Shown piece after piece: positions 44,377 through 56,700 of a DNA stretch of 64,000 nt; the stretch's first letter is position 1; each line of letters starts with the position of its first letter. Position numbers and translations under genes: made by a program. The notes under the pieces were generated by a model. The model had not been told where the DNA came from and made no database searches. It saw only the letters and a list, made by a program, of their open reading frames with translations. The DNA is from Microstegium vimineum (lineage: Eukaryota > Streptophyta > Magnoliopsida > Poales > Poaceae), in NCBI GenBank assembly GCA_022036555.1, contig CM039137.1, positions 2,330,947 through 2,394,946 on the forward strand. The letters are read 5' to 3'.

Positions 44377-46904
44377 ACGTTATTGACTGAAGCTGCAATA
44401 CTGCAAAGGACTTCTTGGCCCTTGCCGCCTTTGAGTTCGTCGTGCTCGTCTCGGTTCTTGAGCAGAGAGGTCCGGCTTACAGTTACACGGAACGCGCGTC
44501 GCGGTGGGGTTCCGCGTTCCCGGAAGTTTCGTTCCGAAACGCGGATCGGGAATTCGGGATCAGTTCAGCAGCGTGGGCGCTGGCGTAGAACAGCAGCACT
44601 GGACGTCCCAATACAAAGCGGAGCTGCGGAAATCGATGACGCGGCACTGGACGCTGGTGGGCAGCTGCGCGGCGCTGGAGCCACGTACCGGCGGCGGGGC
44701 GGCACGGCGCTGGTGCCGGGTGCAGGCGGCGGGGCCGGGGCGGCGCTGGTTTCATCAAGTCCGTCAAATGGGTCTGCTGATCGTAGTCAGATGGGAGATG
44801 CTAGTTGGTTTCATCTAAGACAACGGTCAATGAAACTGGGCCTGCAGCCCACACGCTCAAATGCATTCATAAATTGGGCTGACCTCACCGGCACACTACT
44901 TTGCTGGGCCTTGTAAATGATTTTTTGGCCTGCACATCGGAATGGTAAGAGGGTAGCACGATCGAGCTGATAGTGGGTCGACGGTGGCAGATCGACCGGT
45001 GTCGGAGTGGACAGAAGCGGGCGGCGTCCGATCATGCAACTCTGTTTCGTTTCGCGAGGGTTTAGGCGACCAGAAGGGAAGGAAAGGGAAGTAGGGATAA
45101 TGTTGGGGGAGGGTGGGTCCCACCGTATTCTGTGACAATTTATAATTTGTTCTAAATTTGTGAATTATTTGACATATTTCTATGATATCTTGAATTTATA
45201 GAAATAATCTGTAGTTTTTTTTTTTGAATTTTTTTGACTATTATTTATGTCATCTTTAAATTACATCACTATATCCAATAACTTTTTGATAAAATCATTA
45301 TAATATAGATATAATAATAATACAGTACAAATATAGTGATAAGATGGGCAATTTTTGGTTGTTAGGAGGGCACGAGAACAGTAGAACAACCGGTCGATGT
45401 GTTCTAAAGAAATTAAACATCCCTGCTCTGCTGAGGCTGCGGCCGAGAGCATTTCAGGTGCAGGCGCTAGCGGCGAGGCGAGCCCCTGGAGGGGCTGGAA
45501 CAGCGAGAGCGTAGTACTACGTATTCCGTCCCTGTCAGGTGTCGAAGGCCAAGCACGCTCGGCGCACAGCACGGTGGTACAGCCCCTACTCCCCTACGGC
45601 GGCGTGACCATTCCTGCAGCTCCGCTTGGTTCCTGTTTGGGCCGGCAGATCGATGCGCAGCGGGTCCGTCGCCGTAGCAAGTGCTAACGGTTTGTCCGGA
45701 CAGATCGAGAGGCATTGGCGTTGTGGGCGTCGTAGACATTTCCGGAAACCTGCGTGGATGTCGAGTAGCTGAGCCTGTTGTTCTGGCTAGATTTAAGCCG
45801 GCTGAAAAGCCAAGCGAACCGGTTGAAAAACACCGTATTTCTTTTCAAGCCATTATTATTTCACTTACCGATAGGAAATGGCGAGTTTCAGTTCCTGACG
45901 CGCGCGCCCTTGGCACAAAAACCACGGCAGCGTCGCCAGCTGCTCGGCGATCTGAGAGTGAGCTCGCGCGCGCGTGTCAGCTGATGCTTCTTCTCCCGTC
46001 CCGTGTCGTTTCCGTCCCCCGCGCGGTGCGCTCTCGGGGCCTCCATCTCCAAACTAGCTAGGGACGTCGACGAGTCCCCTGACGGACGACGGCCCTGACC
46101 TCGGCTGCCTCCTGGCACTGCTCGTCGTCATCTATCTTCCTAGCTCTCCCCATCATATCAGCAGATGCGCGTTTGCCGCGACAGGTTGCGCATGCAGGGA
46201 TCATGGATTCATGGCACTGTACCACGTCGATCACGTAACGTAACGTAACGTAAGAGCAGTTTGCAGTTGGGGTATCTGCGAGCTAGATCGTAAGTCATAG
46301 GCGTATGCATGCAGTTTTTTTTTCCAGCTAATAAGCACCCCACATTGTACATCTCCCACTGGTCTGGGCGCACTGTATGTTCATGCTGAATGCAAACCTG
46401 GCAAATCCTTTTGGATCCCTGATAGCAAATCAACATGGAATGCAAGGTCCTGAGAAAAACTACAGCTCTTGTGTCGTGTAGTATCCATCTAGTCACAGAG
46501 TGATGTGTTTGTAGCTAGCATTAAACTTACGCTTTTTGAGCTTGGACCACAGTCACGAAAGTTCTCGGTTTGGTGGATCGAGGAAGGTGGTACACTACTT
46601 AAAGGTGATTTTAACACTTTGTGGTTGAAGTTGTACCATATTCCCGGGACACGTACATAACGTGGCACTGTACCATGTTCTGACTATGACTTGGACCATT
46701 ATTGATATCTTTTTAAATTTCTTCTGTTATAATTTAAAGGCTGCGCTGATGGATTTCTCTTCAAAATAACATCAGAAGTTCGATATATATGGTACAAATA
46801 TTCAATATTAGTACTAAGCAGTCAAGTGAAGTAGCTGTACGTGTCCATGAATGTTTCCTTCAACAACCATGTCTCAAACAACGCTCTTTTACGATAAAAA
46901 TCTA

Positions 46905-47157
46905 GTCCTATTTTCGTCCACAAAAGAATAAAATTCTAGATATATGTATTCGTTATAGTGTCTAAAGTTTGATCAAACTTATTAATAAAAGTATTAATAG
47001 ATATACTATGAAAATATATCGCATAATAACAAATCTAGTGATAATTATTTGATACCATATGTATTGATTTTTTTATCTACAGTTCATCAAACTTTAATTT
47101 TTTTTAACTATATATGCAATATTCTAGAATTGCATTCTTTCGTAACGATAGAGTGGG
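46905..47157. mobile_element. Degenerate Stowaway-like MITE
   Basis: TCGTCCACAAAAGAATAAAA with TTCTAGA near 46915-46940 is mirrored by TTCTAGAATTGCATTCTTTCG near 47122-47142. This is the CCGTCCACGAAAGAATGCAA-type end of a Stowaway family. Central AAGTTTGATCAAACTT and CATCAAACTTTAA are likewise mirrored. Confidence 0.45.
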
Positions 47158-47904
47158 TACAATTTAAAGATTAACATTAAAGCACAAAACAAAAATAGGA
47201 AAAGGACGTGTAAAGCACCTTAAATAATAAAAATGTGAGCATCCATGTGAAATCAAGAATTTTAAACCTTACATCTTATTTTAATTTTTATAGTTACTCT
47301 CAAGTCTCAACAGATGTTAATTGAATTTAACCTTTGGGTACGTAGGGAGGTAGAAGTTGCAATCCCACATCATCTTTTGAAAAAAAACAATTTAGTCAAA
47401 GGTCATTTCGTGCCCAGACCAAGAGAGGAGTTTCAAGTTTTTTAATTAACCTGTGGTTGTGGCCATGTTGTTCCTCGACAGCCAATGGAATTTTCTTGGT
47501 AAAGTGGAGGGGCCAGAAAACAAAGTATTATTACAGACTTTTTTAAGATGATGACCACACATAATCACCTATACTCCTTACCATTGGTGATCGAATAGTG
47601 GTCAATTTGCTCATCCATCACTCTGAGATTTGAGCTAGCTGCAATGATCTAGTGCACTACCAAAGCAGGATCCGGCCAGGAGATGGATACATACGAATTT
47701 GCTGAGAGCAATAACAAAACACATCGCGAGAAAATATAATCAAATTCCATCCAAACAAATCGACCCCGGCCCGCGTTAGTTTAATTTATTCCCACTATTT
47801 ACTTATTACTTGATCCCCATCAATCAACTAAAAAAACGTCGTAATCGCCTCCTCTTTAAAAAGAGCACAGCTAATCTCACGCAAATCACCCGCACTTATC
47901 TCCC

Positions 47905-47911
47905 TTAAATA
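47905..47911 (+). promoter_or_regulatory. Likely TATA box of the purine permease gene
   Basis: TTAAATA in CTCCCTTAAATACTCC is 64 bp before the ATG at 47975. A second candidate, TTTAAAAAG, lies at about 47855. Confidence 0.4.
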
Positions 47912-47974
47912 CTCCCCCACCACCGCACCCTCCTTCACCTCTCACCTCGCCGTCACAACCAACTCCGCTCGCCA

Positions 47975-49144
47975 ATGCCCACTACCACCCCGGCCCCCCT
48001 CCTCGACATGCCAGCGCCGTCGACGGACGCCACGGCCACTAATGGCGTGGCGAGTCGTCGTCGTCGTCGGCGGCGGCTGCTGCTGTGCGCCAACTACGCC
48101 GCGCTTCTTGGCGGCTCCGTGGCGTCCAGCCTGCTGTCTCGGTACTACTTCGCGCACGGCGGGTGCGATCGGTGGGTGGCCACGCTGGTGCAGTCGGTTG
48201 GGTTCCCGGTGCTGCTCGTGCCCATCTACGCCGGCCGGCGGTCCGCCTCCCAGCCCCGGCCGTTCTCGTGGTTCACGCGGCGGCTGCTGGCCGCGTGCGT
48301 CGTCATCGGCGTCCTCATGGGCGTGAACAACCTGCTCTTCTCCTACAGCTCCTCGTACCTGCCCGTGTCCACCTCGTCGCTGCTGCTGTCCACGCAGCTG
48401 GCCTTCACGCTCGTGCTCGCCGCCGTCCTCGTGCGCCACCCGCTCACCTTCTCCAACCTCAATGCCGTCGTGCTTCTCACGCTCAGCTCCGTGCTGCTGG
48501 CGCTCCGGTCGTCCGACTCGGCCGAGAGCCCCGACGGCGGGAGCCGGGCCAGGTACTTGGTGGGCTTCGCCGTCACGCTCGGCGCCGCGGGGCTCTTCGC
48601 CGCCTACCTGCCGGTGATGGAGCTGGTGTACCGCAGGGCCGTGTCCGGCGGCTTCCGCATGGCGGTGGAGGTGCAGGTGATCATGCAGGCCGCCGCGACG
48701 GCCCTGGCGCTCGCTGGGCTGGCCGCGGCTGGTGGGTGGCGGCAGGAGCTAGCGCGCTGGGACCTCTCGCCGGCCGCGTACTGGGCAGTGGTGGCCGCGC
48801 TGGTGGTCACGTGGCAGGCCTGCTTCATGGGCACCGCCGGGATGGTGTACCTGACGTCGTCGCTGCACAGCGGCGTGTGCATGACCGCTGTGCTCACCGC
48901 CAACGTGATCGGTGGCGTGGTCGTGTTCCGCGACCCGTTCGGCTGGGAGAAGGCCGTGGCCACGGCGCTCTGCGTCTGGGGCTTCTCCTCCTACCTCTAC
49001 GGTGAGTACAGCAGCACGCAGCAGGCGCAGGAAGGCGACGGCAAGGTGGCCGCGGACGGAGGCGGCGCGGGGCACAAGAGTGTTGCTGCTGCTAGTGCTA
49101 GTGGTGGCGTGGGAGGAAGAGGAGGTGCAGTTGAAACCGTTTGA
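47975..49144 (+). CDS. Purine permease (PUP family), single exon
   Basis: 389 residues, member of the plant PUP family in the drug/metabolite transporter superfamily: proton-coupled membrane carriers of adenine, cytokinins and related compounds. After an N-terminal Pro/Thr-rich tail and an RRRRRRRR run at about 29-36 there are about ten hydrophobic helices (LLLCANYAALLGGSVASSLLSRYYF to ALCVWGFSSYLYGEY). Family signatures include LLSRYYFAHGG, GVLMGVNNLLFSYSSSYLPVSTSSLLLSTQLAFT, YLPVMELVYRR and GVVVFRDPFGWEKAVATALC. A Gly/Ala-rich tail follows. The frame is strongly GC-biased, so long open frames on both strands overlap it; the permease frame is the only one with family motifs. Which PUP member or substrate cannot be told from the sequence. 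Confidence 0.9.
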   Translation: MPTTTPAPLLDMPAPSTDATATNGVASRRRRRRRLLLCANYAALLGGSVASSLLSRYYFAHGGCDRWVATLVQSVGFPVLLVPIYAGRRSASQPRPFSWFTRRLLAACVVIGVLMGVNNLLFSYSSSYLPVSTSSLLLSTQLAFTLVLAAVLVRHPLTFSNLNAVVLLTLSSVLLALRSSDSAESPDGGSRARYLVGFAVTLGAAGLFAAYLPVMELVYRRAVSGGFRMAVEVQVIMQAAATALALAGLAAAGGWRQELARWDLSPAAYWAVVAALVVTWQACFMGTAGMVYLTSSLHSGVCMTAVLTANVIGGVVVFRDPFGWEKAVATALCVWGFSSYLYGEYSSTQQAQEGDGKVAADGGGAGHKSVAAASASGGVGGRGGAVETV

Positions 49145-50311
49145 TCAAGCTCTGCTGGCCCTTTCCATTTCTAGAGCACACAGTACACATGTTGAAACAA
49201 TGGAGATGCCAAGTAGTGAAGGAGAAGATGGCAGCACATGAAGATGAAGGGTGCATCCATTAACTGTGTCGTATAGCTATTGCACAATGCATGTAACATA
49301 AACTAGGCATGCATGACACACAAGAGACAAATGTTGTGTACATACTAGCTACATATAGTGTTGAACAGTCCAAGAGAGAGAGGTTGGTGGTGGCTGTGTC
49401 TCGGTGCTTACTTGTTTGTGAGGTTTAAGGTTTAGTGTAACTGTGGATGGATGGATGGATGGATGAAATGGAGCCTGGGAGGTTATTATATAAAAATGGT
49501 ACAAGCAAGTACTGCTGCCGTGTAAACTGAATTGATCAACCAAATGAACAGTTACTTTCTTGGAATTTTTTGCCTTTCTCTAGATGTATAAGTATTAATA
49601 GCATGAACAGTTCATATCCATGTGTTTTTCGGTCATTTTTTGGTGGACGCCTAATGCTACCATGTATACCACCAACTACTTACCATATTTTAAAGCAACA
49701 CTTGTTCAAATAATCTTTTGGAATGTAATCTTGCATATGGTCGATATGAATTAGTTGTGACATGGGCAATTTTTACAGTGCAATATTCTAAATGTAATTT
49801 GGAATTGATGTGTTCATGTTATTCTATACCTTTTGGAATTTTTGCGATTAGAAAGCGAACTTTGTCCCACTAACAAATACAAAAAAAAATATTATTTAAT
49901 TTTGCTACTTAAATATTGCTTCACTGCTAAACTTCACCCACATATATTTTCCTGATGTGTAAGCATATGCCTCTCGCTTGACATGTGTGAGGATCACTGT
50001 TTGTGTGGTATACATCATCATTGGAGTGATCACCAAAGTGGATTGAATCGACTGAATGACATCCAAATGTTAAATATAGGGCTTGTTGGTTGTCCAACTC
50101 CACATAAGAAAATGGGGTGAAGAACGAAAGAGATGTGCAAGTTGGTTGTTTTCTGAGGAGAATAATCATCCTCAGAGAATTAAGTCCACACAAATGAAGG
50201 TGGACTATATAGTGCTCATACAGTTAATACTTTACTCCCTCGGCCTATCATGCATCGAGTTATTGGGGTTTGAGGATGCCTCGAGGCATTCGTGAAATGG
50301 AAAGTCGAAGC

Positions 50312-50314
<3 letters not shown>

Positions 50315-50349
<35 letters not shown>
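50315..50349. repeat. (AG)n microsatellite
   Basis: About 17 uninterrupted AG units. Confidence 0.95.
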
Positions 50350-50352
<3 letters not shown>

Positions 50353-51066
50353 GCCATCTAGTGAAGTTGACATTAGCCAATTAATGGATGATGTTATGGC
50401 CGTAGTTTTTTTTAGTATCAATTGAACTTGAATTAGTGATCACAACATATGTTTATGTACTGACTAAAACTAAGTAGTGTGCTTATCTAAGTTGACATGA
50501 AAGGAGAAAACAATTTGATTATAGGGACAGTGTGCTTAGCTAATTGTGGCAAAGGAGAGATGTATGGCTTTTTGTTTAGAAAATATTGTTGATTTTAGAG
50601 AGAATGATGTGTGATGTGGGTGGGAAGTTAGCTTGGTGGTTATGATGTTTTGTGCATTATTTTTGTACTAATCAACTTGAAGCGGCGGCGGTGTAATAAA
50701 AAAATGTCTGGCAGTTGCAGTGGCACAAACCTCTACAGCTAAAGCGTGTGCAGTAATGGTACTATCATTGAAGTTTTTTTTCTTGAACACATTTTTTTTG
50801 TCCTCAACGCACATCGAATGGTGATGTGCATGGGAGCACTTGGGGCAAATTAAACTTTATTTTGTGTGAAGATAAGCTCCCAAGGTCCTAATGCACCAGT
50901 CTTTCTTATTATGTTTTGCTAAATTTGTGTAATTGTGTTGGGAGTCTAGGACTCTACCTACGAAAGCCACCTGTACAAAAAAAGGAACACCAACTTTGCC
51001 AAACCCTATCAGGCCTAAAAGGTTGAAACCTTTTCCATTTAGAGGAGTTGTGTTACTAGCTAACTA

Positions 51067-51293
51067 GAGCAAGTATTATAGTAGTGAGTTGTAAGGTTTC
51101 TTACAGTCTTCTCCTAGTCCACCCATACAATAGTGTACTCTACTTCATTAATACATGACCCATATGTCTCATAGAGTTTCTTGGTTCTTATACCCAAGCT
51201 GTCTGTAAGCTTACAGCTCACATCTCTTCTCTCCTTCCCTCTCTCCTCCACCTCAGCATTCAGCCTTCTTGTAGCCTACCATAATACTTGCTC
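51067..51293. mobile_element. Tourist-like MITE, 227 bp
   Basis: The left end is GAGCAAGTATTATAGTAG and the inward right end GAGCAAGTATTATGGTAGGC. It is flanked by CTA on the left and TTA on the right, a TWA-type duplication with one change. Confidence 0.6.
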
Positions 51294-52074
51294 TTAAAGG
51301 TATATGATGAACAAGACAACTCCTACGCTTCATGTGAACATCGCCTCAAAATAAAACAAAAAAAAATCAAAGAAGAGGAGACTTACTTTGCTTGCAGACA
51401 GGTAGAAAGGAAAAAAAGAGCATAGAGGGTACGATGTTCACAAATCATCATGAAATTAAAGAACATAATTTTTGTTTATATTTGTAAAGTAACATAAGTA
51501 GAGTTTTATTTCAAGGTATTCATGTGTCACTCGATTGTTTTCATGAATCAACATTATACCTCATTTTATTTATTTTTTTGAAAGGACAACAAAAAATTTA
51601 CTGTAAACTATGACAACTCTCTCCATTTAAAAGCACTATCCATGACAAAAAAAAGCTCAACAAACATTAGAGTACATTACAACTTCCGTCGTAGCTAGGA
51701 GGCAGAGCAAGGATGATCCATTTTAGATGTAAACCCATATTATAGAGTAGTTTATATGCATTTTTTATGATTTAGAGAGCTCATCTACTGTAACGTAACG
51801 TTGAACTATTTTTTAGTGTGGTCCATGGACCACATGTCCACCTTGCTAGCTCCACCTACGCCTACAAGTGTCTACTGATCCTCCATCTACAGATGTCCTC
51901 CGTCTACTGGTCTATCTTCCAGTTTATGAAACAATTCTTGCATTCCTTCAAAGTCCTTTGATATCATGCTTGGATGGTTGCATTGCATACCGAACTCTAT
52001 TCAAACTGATGTGGTATCATCTATATATTAATATAACAGTGTTAAAAGGAGCCACCATGTTCGCCGAGAGTATC

Positions 52075-53645
52075 TAGAAATTATGAAATTAATTAATAAA
52101 TAAAATATGCACTATTGAATTTTATAATGATCTATCAACCAAGATCGAAAAAATAAAGCATCTAGGTCAAATATAAAGGTCTAAAACTTACTATATGAAT
52201 TAGAAAAAGGAAAAATATGCACCGCTAGATTATACAATAATCTAAGAGCGGAGAACAAATAGAATATACACATTGGATCAAATACAAGATCTAGAACCAT
52301 GAGATTAATTGAAGAAGAGAAAAATGTGCACCATTGGATTTTACAATTGATCTAACAACAAAGGACAAATAGAATATACATATCAATACATGACCCAGAA
52401 ATCATGAGATTAATTAGAAAAAAAATGAATACTCACTCCTAGATTGTATGATAATCTACTGGACTGAAATTTTTCAATCTAGCCCTTTTTCTATCAAACC
52501 CTCATATTTATACCCTAAGCACCAAAACCCCATATTTGGACTCTGGCTCGACGCTATGGCCCATGGCATCGAGATAACACGTATCGATACCATAGGTCAT
52601 GGTGTTGAGGTTGGATGCTAGGGTTGGCGTGGCTAGCAATGTGGTGCTTACATGGCTAGAGCTTGGTGCCACGATTCACGACGTTGAGGCTCGGCGCCAT
52701 GCATGATCAATGGTGTCGTCCCTCAATGCCATGAATTGTGACACCAAGCTCTTAATTTAAGCCTAGCTCTAAGCTATCATAACTTGACATCTTAAAGTTT
52801 TACCATGAGATAGTAATATGAAATTTGGTTGCATTTTTACGATAAGATGGACATTATAGGAATTTGCCAAATTCTAGGTTGGACATCTCATGGTAAATGG
52901 GTCCAAGTCAATCATGATAACTTAGGGCTAGGGTTAAATTTGGTGCTCGACACCATGAGTCATGGTGCCGAGCCTCGACACCATGAATTATGGTGTCGAG
53001 CTCTCAGCGTCACATTGCTAGTCACATCAAACTTGACCTCCAACCACGGTGTCATGATTTATGGCACCGACCGCCAGGGTGTGTTACCTCGACATCGAGC
53101 TCAGGGTCTAAAGATGTGTTTTTGATGCATCGTGTATAACTATGAAATTTAATTTGATAGGAAAAGGGGCTAAATTGAAAAAAACGTCTAACAAATAAGA
53201 ATAAATAGAGTATCCATGTCAAATACAAGACCTAGAAATATAAGATTAATTGAAAAAAATAAACGAAGATGCACTATTAGATTTTATGATGATTTAACAT
53301 ACAAGAATAAATAGAGTATTGTGTCAAATATAAGGCCTATAAATTATGAGATTAATCAGAAAAAGGAATATGCATCGTTATATTTATGATGATATAATAG
53401 CAAAGACAAAATAGAGCATTCATGTCAAACACAAGACCTAGAAATTATAAGATTAATTAGAAAAAAAGAAAACAATATGCACCATTCGAATTTATGATTA
53501 TCTAGCAACCAAGAATAAATAGAGTATCCATGTCAAATAGAAGGTCAAAAAATTATGACATTAATCAGAAAAAGGAAAAAATACCATTGCTAAATTATAT
53601 GGTGACCTAACGGTCTAGAATAAACAGAGTATCCATATCAAAGAT
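52075..53645. repeat. Array of diverged ~100-120-bp AT-rich repeats, split by an inserted element
   Basis: A unit with ATGAGATTAATTAGAAAAAG, ATATGCACC(A/G)TTAGATT, ATGATCTAAC and AATAGAGTATCCATGTCAAA recurs about four times at 52075-52458 and four to five times at 53187-53645. The two blocks have the same orientation and are separated by the element at 52459-53186. Confidence 0.6.
52459..53186. mobile_element. Inverted-repeat element with internal palindromic GACACCATGA..TGGTGTCGAG repeats
   Basis: Left-end TTTTTCAATCTAGCCCTTTT with CTATCA is mirrored at the right end (TGATAGGAAAAGGGGC, then TAAATTGAAAAAAACG). TCTA flanks both sides, possibly part of the target or its duplication. The interior has many related palindromic units around GGTGTCGAG / CTCGACACC and GGCACCGA. 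No coding capacity; superfamily not assigned (MULE-like possible). Confidence 0.5.
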
Positions 53646-53646
53646 A

Positions 53647-53787
53647 ACTTCTCCCTCAATTCAAAATTATAAGTTATTTTGACTTTTTGGTAGCTATATT
53701 TTGCTATACATCTAGACATCTAGATACATATCAAAATGAATGTATCAAAAAAGTCAAAGTAACTTATAATTTGAAATGGAGGAGTCA
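53647..53787. mobile_element. Stowaway-like MITE, about 141 bp, TA flanks
   Basis: CTCCCTCAATTCAAAATTATAA at 53651 is mirrored by TTATAATTTGAAATGGAGGAG at the right end, with AAAAAGTCAAAGTAA against TTATTTTGACTTTTT inside. TA lies on both sides (53645-53646 and 53788-53789). Confidence 0.65.
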
Positions 53788-56700
53788 TAAATAACTCAAT
53801 TCAATTCATATCCAATATGGTAAGAAAAAAATATTATTATCTAATTTAGATATAAATGAAGACAATACACATAGAAGCAAATCAAAGCTTGTAATAAAAT
53901 GGTATCCAATTGATGTAATTAGAAAATGCCAAGGAACAAATTCTGGCAATATCAGCTTCAGTGGAATTTAGTAGTAAGAATAGTGAATAATTTTTTTAGC
54001 CTTCATGTGATCCTTGATAATACCATCAAAGATACAAAATATCAAGTGGTGGCACTAAAGGCCAGAGATCATCGGCCATAAAAGAATTGGTTTTTAGCCT
54101 CATCTTCCGTCAATATTAGGTGAACAACAAAAATTGGGCAGATAAATACATACATTGGATAGGGAGGATTAATCCATTTAAATTTCTCTAGTGGACCCTT
54201 TGATGACATGGCTTCACAAAATCAGAGAGAAATACTCTGGTGGGGATCTCTTGTTTAGTTATAAAAGATTTAGGACCATGTGATAAGTTTGGCACCATTG
54301 TATGAGTTATAATTACCATCAAACTAAAAATATTTCTTTTATTCTATCCACAAATTAAAAAATGAGAGTTATTACTATGAGAAAACTATAAGAACAACTC
54401 ACCATATAGGTTGTCTATTAATCTAAATCATGATTATGTGGAACCGAATGGTGTTGTTAGGCTTCTAGCGGAGGCTTCCAAGACATGAAAAGCATTTGTG
54501 ATGAACCAACCATACTATAGGGGAAAAGAAACTATATATCCATAATAGAATAAGCAAGATTATCTTAGCTTTAAATCTCTAAGAAAGCTAAGGATTTAGG
54601 TAAAGTCTCAAAAAATGATTTTATCCCAATAGAGTTCGCCAAGATGAGGCTACTTCATTTGGCCTCATCATATAATTGCATAATCACAAGATATTACTAA
54701 AAGAAAAAAAGAGACAAGAAATATGCAAATATCTCTAATCAGAGTTCAAGTTCACACCAATAGGTAGAGTAAAGGAACATGAGAAAATAATTGTATTCAA
54801 ATAAATAAACGAAACTACTTTGCAAAAAAGATATTCAAATAAAAATCCAAATACTTAGCTACCTGCACAATTTGTGTGGGCCAACTTGCTAGTTTTCTTT
54901 TAACAATATTGTAGGGCCAGAAGAAACAAATGGCTGCAAGTTCTTTCAAAGTTGAATTGCTTCATAATAACTCCCACATTGCTTGTTTTTCTATGCACTC
55001 TATCTTGATCCAGCTTTGCTCTCACTTGATAACTCACATCCACAAACATGATGCGAGAGTTCTAGAGTTACATTACGCCAAAACACGTAATCACTACCTA
55101 ATCATCGTTGTTGGTTGCACTAGAGCTGACGGTAATAAACTTATCACTACCGGTCCGTGACTTCAACCGATAGTGATAACATGTTTTACAAAAAAACATA
55201 ACGTTTTCATATGATATAGGATTAAGATAAATTTTATATCAAAATTATAGATTTTAAATAGATTTAAAGCTCTAAAGCTTTGTAGTTATTTTTTTTTATT
55301 TGAGATGGTTTATAAGTCCAAATATGCAATGTAAGTTCTCAGATCAGATTTGAGATGATTAACAATCTTGAATGGAGATAAAGTTAACATCAAAGTTGTA
55401 ATACTCGATGGGATCTACAAATTTATAATTAATAAATTTTTATTTGAGTTGTAGTGTCAAATATATAATATAAGGCTCAAAGTTGTGTGGAACCAGAACA
55501 ATGTCAACTATATAGTCATGTGTGTCGTGTAGCTCAGCTGGTATATGCGCTTGAGGGAACATTAACATTGAGGATCTAAGTTCCAATCCTGAGTATCACA
55601 TATTTCTGATGTTTTACCATTTAACACTATTGATTCTAGACCCGACAATGTTGGGGTGGCTTATGACCAAATCTGATGTAGTGTTGGGCATCTCAAACAA
55701 GATCACCATTTGAACGAATGTGTGAATTTTACTTTTGAGGAATCAACATATCAACTCGATGACTGATTCATGATGATGTTATTTGACTTGAGAAATGTAA
55801 AGTATTTCAAGAGCACACATTTACGAAATGAATTAAGGGAAAATACCATGTACTACTTTAAAATATTTACTTTTTATAGCAATTACCACAAGTACTATGT
55901 TATGCTCTCATATATTAGCCTATCATCAGAATTATTTTATCTACATATTTTGTGGAATTCAAGGCACTATTTTGATTGTAATCAAATTGAGAAGAATGAT
56001 AGATTTTAATCACAAGGGTGCTTGAAGATCCATGCAAAGTTTTTCTAGAGGATCATTAGAGCAAAACTCTTTCTCTAATTTTAGGGGAAAGAAACCTAAT
56101 TCTTCTCTAATTTTCAAGGGAAACAAATCTACATGCCCAATTTTGGTGTGGTTAGATTATGACCTGGTGTAGATTAACTAAAGCCACAATTGATGCATTA
56201 TAGGTCCATAAGGCCCGTCGGAGTGAGAGTTTCATTTGCATTTAATAAGTTGCCACATAAACGCTTTTGATGATGTGGCAATGTTTTTAACAAGAGAGGG
56301 ATAAAACTTTTTTGACACGATTACCAACTATCTATGAGTCATGAAATTAAATATCTATGAAACCATGAAATAAAATATATAAAAATGAAATGAAACATGG
56401 ACGTAACCTAGTTATTAGCGGCCAGTCTTAGTGGGAGTTTTGTGACATAGCTACCACGACTGACAAATCATCTTTTGTGTTAGTAACTACAACTGTGGGT
56501 TTTATCTAAATTAAACTCTCTCTCTCTCTCTTTTATAATTAGCCTGACAAGTCATCAAAATTGTTGATGTATCGCAATATTAAATGCATATGAAACCACC
56601 ACTATGACTAGCCACTAGTCTAGGTGAAATCATCATTACATTTTTTAAAGATCTTCCAGAATATTTGAATGATCAACGTGCTTCATCTCTGTACACTTTC

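Larger units (their letters stand above)
44377..47974. other. Intergenic region between the divergent CPR5-like and PUP genes
   Basis: The first few hundred bases are the CPR5-like promoter and leader, GC-rich, without an evident TATA box. The open frame across 44263-44916 on the plus strand runs antisense to CPR5 exon 1 and is not a gene. A short MITE fragment lies at about 45772-45820 (TTTAAGCCGGCTGAAAAGCC, also at 58365-58390). 45.4-46.1 kb is GC-rich with no domain. 46.2-47.9 kb is AT-rich, with a degenerate Stowaway at about 46905-47157 and the PUP promoter at its end. Confidence 0.45.
49145..52074. other. Intergenic region downstream of the purine permease
   Basis: The first 300-400 bp are probably the permease 3' UTR. 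After that, AT-rich sequence without genes. It holds a short (GGAT)n run (about 49444-49465), an (AG)n run (50315-50349), a MITE (51067-51293) and scattered A/T homopolymers. Short frames such as 49927-50193 show no domain. Confidence 0.5.

Noticed and set aside
44263..44916. 217-codon plus-strand frame
   Set aside because: Antisense to exon 1 and leader of the CPR5-like gene; composition reflects the GC-rich first exon.
48085..49005. 306-codon frame overlapping the purine permease
   Set aside because: A shadow of a strongly GC3-biased real gene in another frame; Arg/Ala/Gly-rich with no family motif.
55521..55600. A functional tRNA gene
   Set aside because: A- and B-boxes are present, but the acceptor stem pairs at only three positions and the T stem has a mismatch.
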